A stretch of 64,000 bases of DNA from Streptomyces sp. NBC_00286 (GCF_036173125.1 NZ_CP108054.1:9555501-9619500); one strand, 5' to 3'; counted from the stretch's first letter, positions 49,118 to 57,614 are shown. The notes: a model not told the origin generated them from the sequence alone. Made by a program: numbers and translations.

Positions 49118-50398
49118 TCACGGTCGCGTACTGGCCACCTCGCCCCGCCGGTGCACACGCCAGGCGAGCAGCCCGCCCAGGAAACCGGTCACCAGCCCCC
49201 AGAGCGCGGCGAACCCCAGCGCGGTCCACAGCCGAGGCCGCAGCAGGAGATCACCGGACAGCCCGCCGCCCAGGTCACTGATGCCGAGGAGCGACAGTCC
49301 GTAGTGCGCGTGAATCCTGCCGACCAGGCAGACGGCGAGCACCGTGAGCACAAGCGCCACCGCCATGTGCACCGCGTGCTGCCAAAGACGCGTCCGGGCC
49401 GGTGAGCGCGCGGCCATCAGGAACGCGGCGCCGATCAGCAGCACGGCATTGACGACGACCAGCCACCACACCCTGCCGTCGTGCTCGGACAGCGAGCGCA
49501 GATCGATCCTCGAGATGTCCGGCGTACGCATCACCAGGTCCAGCAACCGTGGCATGGGCAGCCCGAACGGCCCGTCCACGCGCCCCTCCCACGAGGCACC
49601 CAGGCCAATGGTGAAGACGAGCCAGACGAGATTGGGCAGCCCGAGAAGGATCACGGCAAAGGTCTCGACGGCATGCCCACGCGTCGCCGCCACAACCAGA
49701 GCGATGAGGAGCCCGAGGACGACGTACGCGAGAAGCAACACGACCATCGCGAACGCGGCAGGCCGCACCGACTCCTGGAACCGCAGCAACCGCGCCGGAA
49801 GCGGCGCCCTCCGCGACACCACCAGCGCCAGAATCATGACGCCCGCGAGCCACAGCAGCCCGAAGAACACCGTCACCGGAACCTCGGCCTCGAACCCCAC
49901 CCGGGGCGACGCGACCTCCCCGAACAGGTCGCCGAGATCACCAAGACCGTCCTCCCCGAGCGAGATGTCGAAGGTCTGCCGGGCCGGCACCGAGAGCGCG
50001 ATGAGCGCGACGAGCCACACGACGGCGACACGGGCGGCCCACCCCGCCAGCTCCGGTGCCCCGGCCACAGCCCGATGCCGCAACGGCCGCAGGAACCCGG
50101 CGGCGACGACCAGCACTCCGGCGAGGGCCACCGACAGGGGGAGCACTGTCAGATTCGCCTGGGTCTCGGCGAGGGCTCCGGCGTTGCCCGCGAACTCGAC
50201 CGAACCGCCGACCGCCGCCACCACGGTGGCCAGAACGACCCGTGGAAACGCGCCCTCGGGCAGATCCGTCGCCCCGGCCGCCCACAGCCCGAGCGCGGCG
50301 ACCATGAGCATGACGATCACCCCCGCGAGGACCGTCACGACGGCCTCGGCCCAGCCATGGCGGGCAACTGCCTGCTCAGCGCGTGATTGCGTCCTCAC
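49118..50398 (-). CDS. Streptophobe-family membrane protein
   Basis: The 426-residue protein has about eleven hydrophobic segments and matches the Streptomyces-specific streptophobe family (SVEFAGNAGALAETQANLTVLPLSVALAGVLVVAAGFLRPL, LGLPNLVWLVFTIGLGASWEGRVDGPFGLPMP). Function is unknown. Long acidic loops separate the helices. It is divergent from the DUF6777 gene; in many streptomycetes the two are neighbours, so they may work together at the membrane. Confidence 0.85.
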   Translation of the reverse strand: MRTQSRAEQAVARHGWAEAVVTVLAGVIVMLMVAALGLWAAGATDLPEGAFPRVVLATVVAAVGGSVEFAGNAGALAETQANLTVLPLSVALAGVLVVAAGFLRPLRHRAVAGAPELAGWAARVAVVWLVALIALSVPARQTFDISLGEDGLGDLGDLFGEVASPRVGFEAEVPVTVFFGLLWLAGVMILALVVSRRAPLPARLLRFQESVRPAAFAMVVLLLAYVVLGLLIALVVAATRGHAVETFAVILLGLPNLVWLVFTIGLGASWEGRVDGPFGLPMPRLLDLVMRTPDISRIDLRSLSEHDGRVWWLVVVNAVLLIGAAFLMAARSPARTRLWQHAVHMAVALVLTVLAVCLVGRIHAHYGLSLLGISDLGGGLSGDLLLRPRLWTALGFAALWGLVTGFLGGLLAWRVHRRGEVASTRP

Positions 50399-50505
50399 GC
50401 TGCCACGCTAGGCAGGCCTCCGGCACGGCGCCTGCCGAGAGGGCCGACCGCGTCAGCTTGCGAGCGATACGGGAGGGGAACACACAATGGATGCATCACG
50501 GACAA

Positions 50506-50520
50506 ATAGTTGTGAACTAT
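50506..50520. promoter_or_regulatory. Palindromic operator candidate between streptophobe and DUF6777 genes
   Basis: ATAGTT and AACTAT surround GTG, a perfect inverted repeat of MarR-like look. It lies 40 bp before the DUF6777 start codon and partly overlaps a possible -10 (TATACG). Confidence 0.5.
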
Positions 50521-50559
50521 ACGAAATCCCGTGACCCCTTACGCAGGGAAGAAGAGCTC

Positions 50560-51840
50560 GTGAGCGCCGAACCCCCGTCCTCCGACCGCCCCACCGGACC
50601 CCCTTCGGGCCCGCTCTCGGGACCGTCCCAGCCTCCTCCACCGGGTGACCGCGCCCCCCTGGGTCCGTCGGGCGGCGGCTCAGAGTCCGGAGGTCCGGGA
50701 GGCGGCGGCCCTTCAGGCCCCAGCGGCCCGCTCGGCCCGGCCGAGCCAGGCCCCGGTGACGGACCCGCCCGGCCGTGGTGGAGGTCCGCGCCCCGCGTCG
50801 CGGTCATCGCCCTCGTGGCCGTCGCCGCAGTGGTCCTGGCCGTCGTCTTCACCCGCCCCGACGGCGGCACCTCGGGCTCCGGCGGCGAAGTCTTCCTCCA
50901 GGCCGCGGGCAAGTCGGGCCCCGACCCGTTCACGAAGTCGACGGCGGAGGACAACACAACCCTCCCCGAGACACCCTCGCCGACGCCCACCTCGGACGGC
51001 GCCAACGTGACGCGTGGCGTGGACGGTTCGGCCCCCGGCCTGTACGGCGGTACGCGCAACAAGGCGAGCTGCGACGTGGAGCAGCAGATCGACTACCTCC
51101 AGGAGTCCCCGGCCAAGAACAAGGCCTTCGCCTCCGTCCTGGGCCTCGACCCCTCCGGCGTCCCCGGCTATCTCCGCTCGCTCACCCCCGTACAGCTGCG
51201 CATGGACACCCGCGTCACCAACCACGGCTACCGAGACGGCGCCGCCACCAGCTACCAAGCCGTCCTGCAGTCCGGCACCGCCGTCCTGGTCGACGACCGG
51301 GGCGTACCTCGCGTCCGCTGCGCCTGCGGCAACCCGCTCACACCGCCGGTCGCCCTTAAGGGCACGCCGAAGAGGACGGGCGACTCGTGGCCTTCGTACA
51401 GCTCGTCGAACGTCGTGGTCGTCGCGCCCGCGACCCAGGTCGTCAACATCTTCGTCCTCTACGACCCCGACAACGACGAGTGGATCGAACGCCACAAGGG
51501 TGACACCGGCACCAAGGACAAGAAGACCAAGCCCCCCGAGAAGCGCCCGACCCCGTCCGAGAGCTCGCTCCCGCCGTCCTGCCCGCCCGGCGAAGAGGCC
51601 ACGGAGACGAACGGCACCACCAGGTGCCCGACGACGTCACCGGCCACCCCGTCCACGCCCACCCCGGAAACGACGTCTCCGGACGAGGAGACGTCCCCGG
51701 AGTCCGAGCCGGAGCCCGAGACCTCCGAGCCTCCACCCGACGAGCCCGCCCCGGAGGAAGAGGCCCCCGCCGATTCACCACCCGACCAGGGCTCCCCGGA
51801 GGCCCCGGCCAACGGCTCCGAGCCGGTCCCGAGCACGTGA
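50560..51840 (+). CDS. DUF6777-type membrane-anchored protein
   Basis: The 426-residue protein has a Pro/Gly/Ser-rich cytoplasmic N-terminus of about 80 residues, one membrane helix (VAVIALVAVAAVVLAVVFT), an extracellular domain of about 200 residues with conserved Cys (SCDVEQQIDYLQ, RCACGNPLTPP) and a Thr/Pro/Glu-rich tail. GTG 50560 follows AGGGAAGAAG. It matches DUF6777 by pattern; no function is known. Its stop codon lies inside the 8-bp target duplication of the transposon that follows. The tail may be a cell-wall spacer. Confidence 0.8.
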   Translation: MSAEPPSSDRPTGPPSGPLSGPSQPPPPGDRAPLGPSGGGSESGGPGGGGPSGPSGPLGPAEPGPGDGPARPWWRSAPRVAVIALVAVAAVVLAVVFTRPDGGTSGSGGEVFLQAAGKSGPDPFTKSTAEDNTTLPETPSPTPTSDGANVTRGVDGSAPGLYGGTRNKASCDVEQQIDYLQESPAKNKAFASVLGLDPSGVPGYLRSLTPVQLRMDTRVTNHGYRDGAATSYQAVLQSGTAVLVDDRGVPRVRCACGNPLTPPVALKGTPKRTGDSWPSYSSSNVVVVAPATQVVNIFVLYDPDNDEWIERHKGDTGTKDKKTKPPEKRPTPSESSLPPSCPPGEEATETNGTTRCPTTSPATPSTPTPETTSPDEETSPESEPEPETSEPPPDEPAPEEEAPADSPPDQGSPEAPANGSEPVPST

Positions 51841-51844
51841 AGTT
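51837..51844. repeat. Left target-site duplication of the ISL3 element
   Basis: GTGAAGTT directly before the left terminal repeat, identical to 55043-55050. ISL3-family elements make 8-bp duplications. The TGA within it is the stop codon of the preceding gene. Confidence 0.92.
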
Positions 51845-51869
51845 GGCTCTGTCTGCGGTTCCGTGAATC
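51845..51869 (+). repeat. Left terminal inverted repeat
   Basis: GGCTCTGTCTGCGG followed by TTCCGTGAATC. It pairs with 55018-55042, differing at positions 8, 10 and 13. Confidence 0.9.
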
Positions 51870-51962
51870 GACAGGTGACTTCGCTTCGCCCAGTGGACGA
51901 GAGTGGCACTCGTCAGGCTGGCCGGAGGATCAGCAAGTGTGGAGGAGCTGAGGTCTGCTGTC

Positions 51963-52808
51963 TCAGCCTCTCGCCGTCCTTGCTGCTGAAGCAGCCAACA
52001 ACTTCTGGGTGTGTTGGTGCAGCCGCCGTGCTTCCTCGATGGTGAACCCGGGCCCGTGTGGACTGAGCGGCTCGCCCTGCGCAAAGGCGCTGAGCGGTGC
52101 GGTGGGTGGATCGTCCAGCACTTTGAGGATCGGCGTTATGGCCTCCTCGACCGACTGGGCGGACCGGCGGATGACCTCGATGTGCGCCATGATGTCCGAG
52201 GCGTACTGCCCCGAGAAGCTGGTGTTGACCGTTCCTGGGTTGAGCAGCACATACCGCACGTTGGTGTCCGGTCGACGGTCCGCGAAGTCGACGCCGAGCA
52301 GGTCATTGAGCCGACCGCCTTGCATGAGCGCCCGTTGCCCGTCGTACTCCCGGGCTAGTTGCAGGTCTTCCCAATGGATTTGAGCCTGGCCGCCGGGGCC
52401 CGCGACGTTGAGGATGACTGGGGTGTCAGCGGCTTCGAGCAGGTCCACCAGCCCATGGCTCAGCACGAAGCGGCTCAGGTAGAAGTGCGCGAAGGTGTTC
52501 TCGAAGCCTTCGGCCGTGACCAGGCGGCTGGTCCGGAAATGCCGGGCGCACAGCACCAGGGTGTCAACCCTCGCAAAAGACGACCGGACGCTGTCAGCCG
52601 CTGCTCTGGTCTCGGCTATCAGGCTGAGGTCGGCATTCACGAAGTGTGCTCGCTCGGCCGCACTTCGTTGCCGCGCGGCGTCCAGCCATGCCTTGCCCTT
52701 TTCCGCGTTGCGTCCGACGACCACTACCTCGTGTCCTCTGTCCAGGTAGTGGTGGGCGACGGCCTTGCCGATTCCGTCCGTGCCGCCGGTGACGACGTGG
52801 GTCTTCAT
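51963..52808 (-). CDS. Short-chain dehydrogenase-like protein, catalytic motif altered (cargo)
   Basis: The 281-residue protein has the SDR nucleotide-binding start VVTGGTDGIGKAVAHHYLDRGHEVVVVGRN, and NADLSLIAETRA and VLCARHF blocks. The usual active-site Tyr-x-x-x-Lys region (YxxSK) reads ALMQGGRLNDLL, so the catalytic Tyr and Lys are missing, and the Ser strand reads NVAGPGG. It may bind cofactor without acting as a normal dehydrogenase or use another residue. ATG 52808 follows AAGGAG. It shares an operon with the PPOX gene inside the transposon. Confidence 0.85.
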   Translation of the reverse strand: MKTHVVTGGTDGIGKAVAHHYLDRGHEVVVVGRNAEKGKAWLDAARQRSAAERAHFVNADLSLIAETRAAADSVRSSFARVDTLVLCARHFRTSRLVTAEGFENTFAHFYLSRFVLSHGLVDLLEAADTPVILNVAGPGGQAQIHWEDLQLAREYDGQRALMQGGRLNDLLGVDFADRRPDTNVRYVLLNPGTVNTSFSGQYASDIMAHIEVIRRSAQSVEEAITPILKVLDDPPTAPLSAFAQGEPLSPHGPGFTIEEARRLHQHTQKLLAASAARTARG

Positions 52809-52836
52809 CGCCCTGCTCCTTCGTCGTTGCGGTGGC

Positions 52837-53250
52837 TCACAGGAACCGGGCCGCGATCTTTTCCGGGGTGACGTGGATGGTGACCAGTTCCGGGAGCGTG
52901 GCGTACGACTGCGGGTTGTGTTCGGCGTAGGTCTTGCCGGTGTACTTGACCGCCAGTTCGTCCATGCGTTCGCGGGCACCCACGCTTTCGAATCGGGCGG
53001 TGCCGCTGATCACCGCGTATCCGTAGGGATCGTCCGGCGGGTTGACTGCCACGCTGAGCCGAGGGTCGCGCCGCAGATTGCGCACTTTGACCTTGTCCAC
53101 GCCGGTCACGAAGAGCAGGTCGTCTCCCTGCCTGCCTACCCAGACCACGGACTGGTGCGGACTGCCGTCGGGCTGCAGGGTCGCCACGGTGACGAAGACC
53201 CTGGAGTCGAGGACTTCCTTTAACTTCTCGGACATGTGGACCGGGCTCAC
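52837..53250 (-). CDS. PPOX-class F420/FMN-binding protein (cargo)
   Basis: The 137-residue protein has the split-barrel fold of pyridoxamine-phosphate-oxidase-like F420/FMN proteins: SRVFVTVATLQPDGSPHQSVVWVG, DKVKVRNLRRDPRLSVAVNPPDDPYGYAVISGTARF, and LPELVTIHVTPEKIAARFL. Such proteins reduce or detoxify small molecules. GTG 53250 is chosen because AGGAG lies 7 nt upstream; ATG 53235 is an alternative. It precedes the SDR gene by 28 bp and is divergent from TetR, which probably controls both. Confidence 0.88.
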   Translation of the reverse strand: MSPVHMSEKLKEVLDSRVFVTVATLQPDGSPHQSVVWVGRQGDDLLFVTGVDKVKVRNLRRDPRLSVAVNPPDDPYGYAVISGTARFESVGARERMDELAVKYTGKTYAEHNPQSYATLPELVTIHVTPEKIAARFL

Positions 53251-53406
53251 GTATGACTCCTGGGGTGAGATGGGTGAGATGACCTGACGACAGGCACGCC
53301 GAGCCGACGAAGAGCCACAACTATGTGACACTTAATTGGCGATTTGCAATACCCATGTGCTATCAACTGGGTGATCAGCCTCACTCTTGCGTATGCTTTG
53401 GTGACG

Positions 53407-53946
53407 ATGAGAGCTGACGCGGCACGCAACCTGGACGCGGTCCTGCAGACCGGAGCACGTCTGCTGGCACACAACCCGAGCACGAGCATCGCGGCGATCG
53501 CAGCGGCAGCGGGCCTCGACCGACGTACCGTCTACCGCCGCTTCAAGACCCGCGAGGCACTGATGACCGCCGTCTACGTGGCCAAGCTCGACGCCTGCGA
53601 GAAGGTCGTCGCCCAGGCACGGCTGACCGAGGCCCCCGTGGCGGTGGCACTGCACCGGTACGCGGAGGGCATCATCACCGTCAGCAGGCGGTGGCCCGTG
53701 GACGTCCAACAGGTGCACGACGAAGCGATGGCCGCCCGCCTCCAGCGACTGCTCGAGCAACTCGACGCCTTCATGGACCGCGCGGTCCGCGAGGGTGTCA
53801 TCCGGCCCGGTCTTCCTGACCGCTGGGCCCGCTCCCTACTCGTCCACCTCACCAACATTGCCGCACACGAGATGCCGGAGCTGTCCCCCGCCCAGGGAGC
53901 CGACATGGTGGCCCAGTCCCTGATCACCGGACTCGGCGCCACCTGA
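53407..53946 (+). CDS. TetR-family regulator (cargo)
   Basis: The 179-residue protein has the TetR HTH (LDAVLQTGARLLAHNPSTSIAAIAAAAGLDRRTVYRRFKTREALMTAVY) and a helical ligand domain. ATG 53407 is used; the longer frame to 53344 lacks homology. TATGCT lies 15 bp upstream of the ATG, so the transcript leader is very short. It is divergent from PPOX-SDR across 156 bp that are AT-richer than their surroundings and contain ATTGGCGATTTGCAAT, a loose palindrome. It presumably represses the cargo until a toxic ligand appears. Confidence 0.92.
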   Translation: MRADAARNLDAVLQTGARLLAHNPSTSIAAIAAAAGLDRRTVYRRFKTREALMTAVYVAKLDACEKVVAQARLTEAPVAVALHRYAEGIITVSRRWPVDVQQVHDEAMAARLQRLLEQLDAFMDRAVREGVIRPGLPDRWARSLLVHLTNIAAHEMPELSPAQGADMVAQSLITGLGAT

Positions 53947-54060
53947 CGCGGCCGGCCCAGCCACGGCCGACCGGTTCACGGACGCGGGATCAGCCGACCA
54001 GCCGGGCCGCCCCGAGCGTCGGATGACCATTCAGAGGCTGCGACCGGGGTCGGGTGAAGG

Positions 54061-54978
54061 TCATGGCTGGGTGAGGATCCGGGTTCGGAGGAGTTCGAAC
54101 GAGGCTCGGCCGTACATGGCCCGCTTGAGCGTTTTCACCCGGTTCACGTGGCCCTCTACAATCCCTGAACTCCACGGGAGGGTGAGGCCGGCGGTGACGG
54201 CGTCGAGGTCCTGGCGGAGGAAGCCCGCGAAACCCTGCATCGGCTTCGGGGCGTCCTGTTCGGCCTGGCGGATCCACTCCAGCAGCAGAAATCCACGCCG
54301 GTGACGGACGAGATCGGCGAAGGCGCGGGCGAGGGCGCAGGCCCGGGTGATGTCCGGGCCGGGATGGTTCTTGAGCCAGGCCGCGAACGTTTCGGAGGTG
54401 CGGTCGGGCAGGACGTCCACGACCCGGCCGGCTTCGACGTCGACCAGCACGATGCCGTAGGTGCAGCCCTTGCGGAAGGCGAATTCGTCCACCCCCAGCA
54501 CCCGCGGAGCCCGGTCCGGCACCGGCGGCGCCTCCAACAGCCCCAGCAGCCGACTCCGGCCCACCGCCAGCCGTATCCTTCGGCACAGCCGCTCACCAGC
54601 ACGACCGCCCAGCTCAGCTGCGATCGACCGCAGCCAGCCCGTCAGGCCGACGCTCGACCGGCGGTGCCGTTCGGTCAGACCACCGACCTGCTCCACGAGT
54701 GTGCGGCGGGCACAGCTCCTGTGGTCGCAGAAGTACCGCCGTACCCGGAGCCGGACCATGACCCGCCGGTCACCCAACGGCCGCTCATCCAAGGTGCGTT
54801 GGTACGAGCTGTGCACCCGGCTCGCCCGCTTCCGGCAGTCCGGACACCGGCCCGGCTGACCGGTGGCCATCGCCTCCACCACCAGACCGTCTGAGGAGTC
54901 GCTGACGTGCTCCACTCGCACACCGATCTCTGGGAACAGCAAATCCTCGACCGTCTTGCTCGCCACGGCAGGAAACAC
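54061..54978 (-). CDS. ISL3-family transposase, probably internally deleted
   Basis: The 305-residue protein has the N-terminal ISL3 zinc finger (GRCPDCRKRASRVHSSYQR to YFCDHRSCARRTLV), the first catalytic Asp in RVLGVDEFAFRKG, and the C-terminal block with the catalytic Glu in SSGIVEGHVNRVKTLKRAMYGRA. The middle part, where a complete family member has DRAGAYA and the VADRWHL second Asp, is missing: the frame jumps from AAWLKNHPG to the RHRRG block. Full-length relatives are roughly 400-520 residues. The in-frame loss should destroy activity. Confidence 0.85.
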   Translation of the reverse strand: MFPAVASKTVEDLLFPEIGVRVEHVSDSSDGLVVEAMATGQPGRCPDCRKRASRVHSSYQRTLDERPLGDRRVMVRLRVRRYFCDHRSCARRTLVEQVGGLTERHRRSSVGLTGWLRSIAAELGGRAGERLCRRIRLAVGRSRLLGLLEAPPVPDRAPRVLGVDEFAFRKGCTYGIVLVDVEAGRVVDVLPDRTSETFAAWLKNHPGPDITRACALARAFADLVRHRRGFLLLEWIRQAEQDAPKPMQGFAGFLRQDLDAVTAGLTLPWSSGIVEGHVNRVKTLKRAMYGRASFELLRTRILTQP

Positions 54979-55017
54979 CCTGCCGAAACGATCCCCCGTT
55001 CCCCTCGCTGAGCTGGG

Positions 55018-55042
55018 GATTCACGGAACTGCGGCCAGAGCC
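55018..55042 (-). repeat. Right terminal inverted repeat
   Basis: On the minus strand it reads GGCTCTGGCCGCAG followed by TTCCGTGAATC, pairing with the left terminal repeat at 51845-51869. Confidence 0.9.
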
Positions 55043-55050
55043 GTGAAGTT
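55043..55050. repeat. Right target-site duplication
   Basis: GTGAAGTT, identical to 51837-51844. Confidence 0.92.
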
Positions 55051-55733
55051 CCCCAATCCCGCCCCATCCCGGCTGTAACAATTTGCGGCTCCGCCGCGTG
55101 ATGGGCTGCGCCCCAGGCCCCCGCCAGGGGGTGGTGGGTGACATGTCGTGTCGCGGCTGCGGGTGCGTTGTGGCTGGTCGCGCAGTTCCCCGCGCCCCTA
55201 AAGGCAAAAGCCTGCGACTGCCCGCGGCCGGGAAGGCGCCCGCACCCGAGCAGCCCGTGCCCGGAAGGAGCCCGCGCCCCGGGCAAGCCCGCGGTCCGGA
55301 CGGCCCGCCCGGAGGGAGCCCGCACCCCCATGGCCCCGCAGCCGCCCACGGCGGCAAGGGGACGGGGCGGGGGTGTGCGCCCGCAGCGGCCGGCGCGCCA
55401 ACACCGGCACCCCCTACCAGCCAACAGCAACGCGCGCCGGTCCGAGGACGGACACCCCCGACGCGGCCCCGCACCCACCACGAACCCAAACGGCGCGAGA
55501 CTGTGACATATGCGGCTCCGCCGCGATGGGGGTCCCCCCGCTCGAGCGCAGCCGAGAGTGGGGGAGCGACCAGCCACGACGAACCGTCAGCCGCCCAACC
55601 GCCGGAGGCACCCCGCGTGGGCGCGAACAGCCGCAACGGCGCCGCAGCCGAAAACAAACCCACCCCAGAGCGATGAGTTTCCCGACGGGGACCAGTCGAC
55701 ACAGGTGACAGCTCACCCCACCAGGAGGTCCCC
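55051..55733. other. Repeat-rich intergenic region
   Basis: No convincing gene. It holds GC-rich low-complexity sequence, the dispersed repeat copy B and an inverted partial copy (55566-55577), plus CCCGCCGGGG-type hairpins. The open frames here are Pro/Arg-rich shadows without homology. The promoter of the VOC gene must lie near its right end. Confidence 0.7.
55167..55199. repeat. Dispersed Streptomyces intergenic repeat, copy B
   Basis: The 33-bp core is identical to 25285-25317 and again follows a GGGCTGCGCCC hairpin. A 12-bp inverted partial copy GCGACCAGCCAC lies at 55566-55577. Confidence 0.8.
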
Positions 55734-56216
55734 ATGACCACCAACGGCTTCACCACATGCCTCTGGTTCGACGGCCAAGCCGAAGACGCCGCGAACTTCT
55801 ACGTGTCCGTCTTCAAGAACTCCCAACTCGGCCGAGTCCTCCGCTACACGAAGGCCGGCCCCGGCCCCGCCGGCACAGTCGTGACCGTCGAGTTCGTGGC
55901 GAACGGACAGAAGTTCGTCGCCCTCAACGGCGGCCCCGAGTTCAAGTTCAACGAGGCCATCTCCTTCGAGATCCGCTGTGACGACCAGGACGAGGTCGAC
56001 TTCTACTGGAACAAGCTCACCGAGGACGGCGGACAGGAGGGCCCCTGTGGCTGGCTGAAGGACAAGTTCGGCGTCTCCTGGCAGGTCGTCCCGACCAGGT
56101 TCCTCGAGCTCATCGGCGACCCCGACGAGGAGAAGGCGGCCAGGGCGATGGAAGCGATGATGAAGATGTCGAAGCTGGACATCGCGACCCTCGAGAAGGC
56201 CGTCGCAGGCGAGTAA
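55734..56216 (+). CDS. PhnB/3-demethylubiquinone-methyltransferase-like VOC protein
   Basis: The 160-residue protein has FTTCLWFDGQAEDAANFYVSVFKNSQLGRVLRYTKAGPGPAG, FVALNGGPEFKFNEAISFEIRCDDQDEVD and CGWLKDKFGVSWQVVPTRFLELI, the pattern of the PhnB-type VOC family. Function is usually unknown. It is convergent with the MHYT gene, and an 18-bp tandem repeat fills the gap. Start ATG 55734 follows AGGAGGTCCCC. Confidence 0.92.
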   Translation: MTTNGFTTCLWFDGQAEDAANFYVSVFKNSQLGRVLRYTKAGPGPAGTVVTVEFVANGQKFVALNGGPEFKFNEAISFEIRCDDQDEVDFYWNKLTEDGGQEGPCGWLKDKFGVSWQVVPTRFLELIGDPDEEKAARAMEAMMKMSKLDIATLEKAVAGE

Positions 56217-56232
56217 CCCGCAGCGGCGCACG

Positions 56233-56304
56233 GCGGCCGCCCGCCCCACAGCGGCCGCCCGCCCCACAGCGGCCGCCCCGCCCACAGCGGTCGGCCCGGC
56301 CGCA
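56233..56304. repeat. 18-bp tandem repeat between convergent genes
   Basis: Units of GCGGCCGCCCGCCCCACA start at 56233, 56251, 56269 and 56287, the last two diverged. It lies between the stops of the VOC and MHYT genes and can form hairpins, so it may double as a terminator. Confidence 0.8.
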
Positions 56305-56352
56305 CACCACCGCGGCGCGAGCCGCCCACCGTGCGCCGCCGCAAAGGCCAAC

Positions 56353-57312
56353 TCACCACTCGTAGGCGGACTTCGAGGCCTCGTACTCGTACTGCCCACG
56401 ACGACGTTCCGCGGATCCGGGCGGCACCTCGGAACCCCCAAACCCCCGTCGCCCCTCGCCGCCCTCGAAGAGCGAACCGCCCCCCGCCGCGGCCGCGCCA
56501 CCTTCGCTCCCGGCCCCGGCCCCGGCCCCGGCAGCACCCCGCTCACGACGCGAGACGGACCGCCCCTCATTCCCGTCCCCCGTAACCAGGAGCGGATCGA
56601 ACATAACGATCGCTCCCGCAAGCACCAGAAAGATGACCGGCCCCAGCAGCATGGGCAGCAACAGCGACAACGGCGAATCCCCACCCCGCGCGCCACCAGT
56701 CGTGTCGTGCAGATGCACACTGACCGCGGCCATCCCCGTGTAATGCATGCCGCTCACAGCCACACCCATCACCAGGCTGGCCCCCAGGCTCGTAAAGAAC
56801 CCATGGATCGAGACAGCCGCCCACAACGCGGCGGTCGCGGCGACAACGGCGATGACAATCGACAACGCAACGGTGCCCAGTGCGTAATGAATGCTCCCGT
56901 CCATCTGGATCGCCGCCATCCCCAGATAGTGCATGGCGGCCACGCCGAGCCCGGTGACGATCCCCGCGATGGACAGCGTGCCGCCGGAGGCGCCGCCGTA
57001 CCCGACGATGAAGACGCCGACGCCGACCACCGCAATCGCCACTAAAAGACTCAGCACGGTCAGCCCCACGTCGTAACTGAGACGAGTCTCCTCGACCTGA
57101 AAGCCGATCATCCCGATGAAGTGCATCGTCCAGATGCCGCACCCGATCGACACCGCGCCGAGCGCGAGCCAACCCGGCTTCCATGACTGCTTGTTGTTGA
57201 ACAGGGTCCGGACGATGCAGCGCAGTCCCAACGCCCCGCCGAGGCAGGCCATGAGGTAGGCGGCCACCGGAGTGACAGCGCCGTAGCTGAAGCCGTCCAC
57301 TGTGCCTTGCAT
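56353..57312 (-). CDS. MHYT-domain membrane sensor protein
   Basis: The 319-residue protein has seven hydrophobic segments and three MHYT motifs: TMHFIGM, AMHYLGM and SGMHYTGM, proposed to bind a metal and sense diatomic gases. Unlike many MHYT proteins it has no GGDEF or EAL domain; the C-terminal 90 residues are a Gly/Ala/Glu-rich tail. The start codon is ATG 57312. It is divergent from the large secreted glycoside hydrolase gene. Confidence 0.92.
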   Translation of the reverse strand: MQGTVDGFSYGAVTPVAAYLMACLGGALGLRCIVRTLFNNKQSWKPGWLALGAVSIGCGIWTMHFIGMIGFQVEETRLSYDVGLTVLSLLVAIAVVGVGVFIVGYGGASGGTLSIAGIVTGLGVAAMHYLGMAAIQMDGSIHYALGTVALSIVIAVVAATAALWAAVSIHGFFTSLGASLVMGVAVSGMHYTGMAAVSVHLHDTTGGARGGDSPLSLLLPMLLGPVIFLVLAGAIVMFDPLLVTGDGNEGRSVSRRERGAAGAGAGAGSEGGAAAAGGGSLFEGGEGRRGFGGSEVPPGSAERRRGQYEYEASKSAYEW

Positions 57313-57522
57313 ATGCCAATTCCCCCCGAGGCCTGGCTACTTGGAAGGGGAAGGTTCGCGTCCGAGACGCCGCCGTAGCAAGCCCTTACCGTCGGTACTC
57401 GACCGTGTCGGTGCGGGCTGACTCGATTTCTGCGATCAGTGGCGCAATCCGACCGGTTGGAATGTGGATCTGTCGCGAACGCGACTGGCGTGATCCTGCC
57501 GTTGCCAGTGTTGCGCAAAGTC

Positions 57523-57552
57523 TTGACCGTGACTCGATCACACCCCTACGGT
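57523..57552 (+). promoter_or_regulatory. Sigma-70-like promoter of the glycoside hydrolase gene
   Basis: TTGACC (57523-57528) and TACGGT (57547-57552) are 18 bp apart, a good HrdB-type pair for Streptomyces. Confidence 0.6.
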
Positions 57553-57614
57553 GCCGCCGACGCTACGAACTGTGTTCGAAATTCCGTACACCTGGGCCGA
57601 GTTGAGGACGGCCA

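Larger units (their letters stand above)
51845..55042. mobile_element. 3.2-kb ISL3-family transposon with cargo genes
   Basis: The element is bounded by 25-bp inverted repeats (GGCTCTG at each outer end, GTTCCGTGAATC at each inner end, 22 of 25 matching) and a perfect 8-bp direct duplication. Inside, from left to right, are an SDR-like gene, a PPOX gene, a divergent TetR gene and the ISL3 transposase. Plain ISL3 elements carry only a transposase; members with passenger genes are known in the family. Loss of part of the transposase suggests it is now immobile or moved in trans. The cargo is a small self-contained regulated unit. Confidence 0.92.

Noticed and set aside
55051..55733. Several 70-200-codon open frames in the repeat region
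   Set aside because: They are Pro/Arg/Gly-rich and caused by GC-rich repeats; none has a ribosome site with homology behind it.
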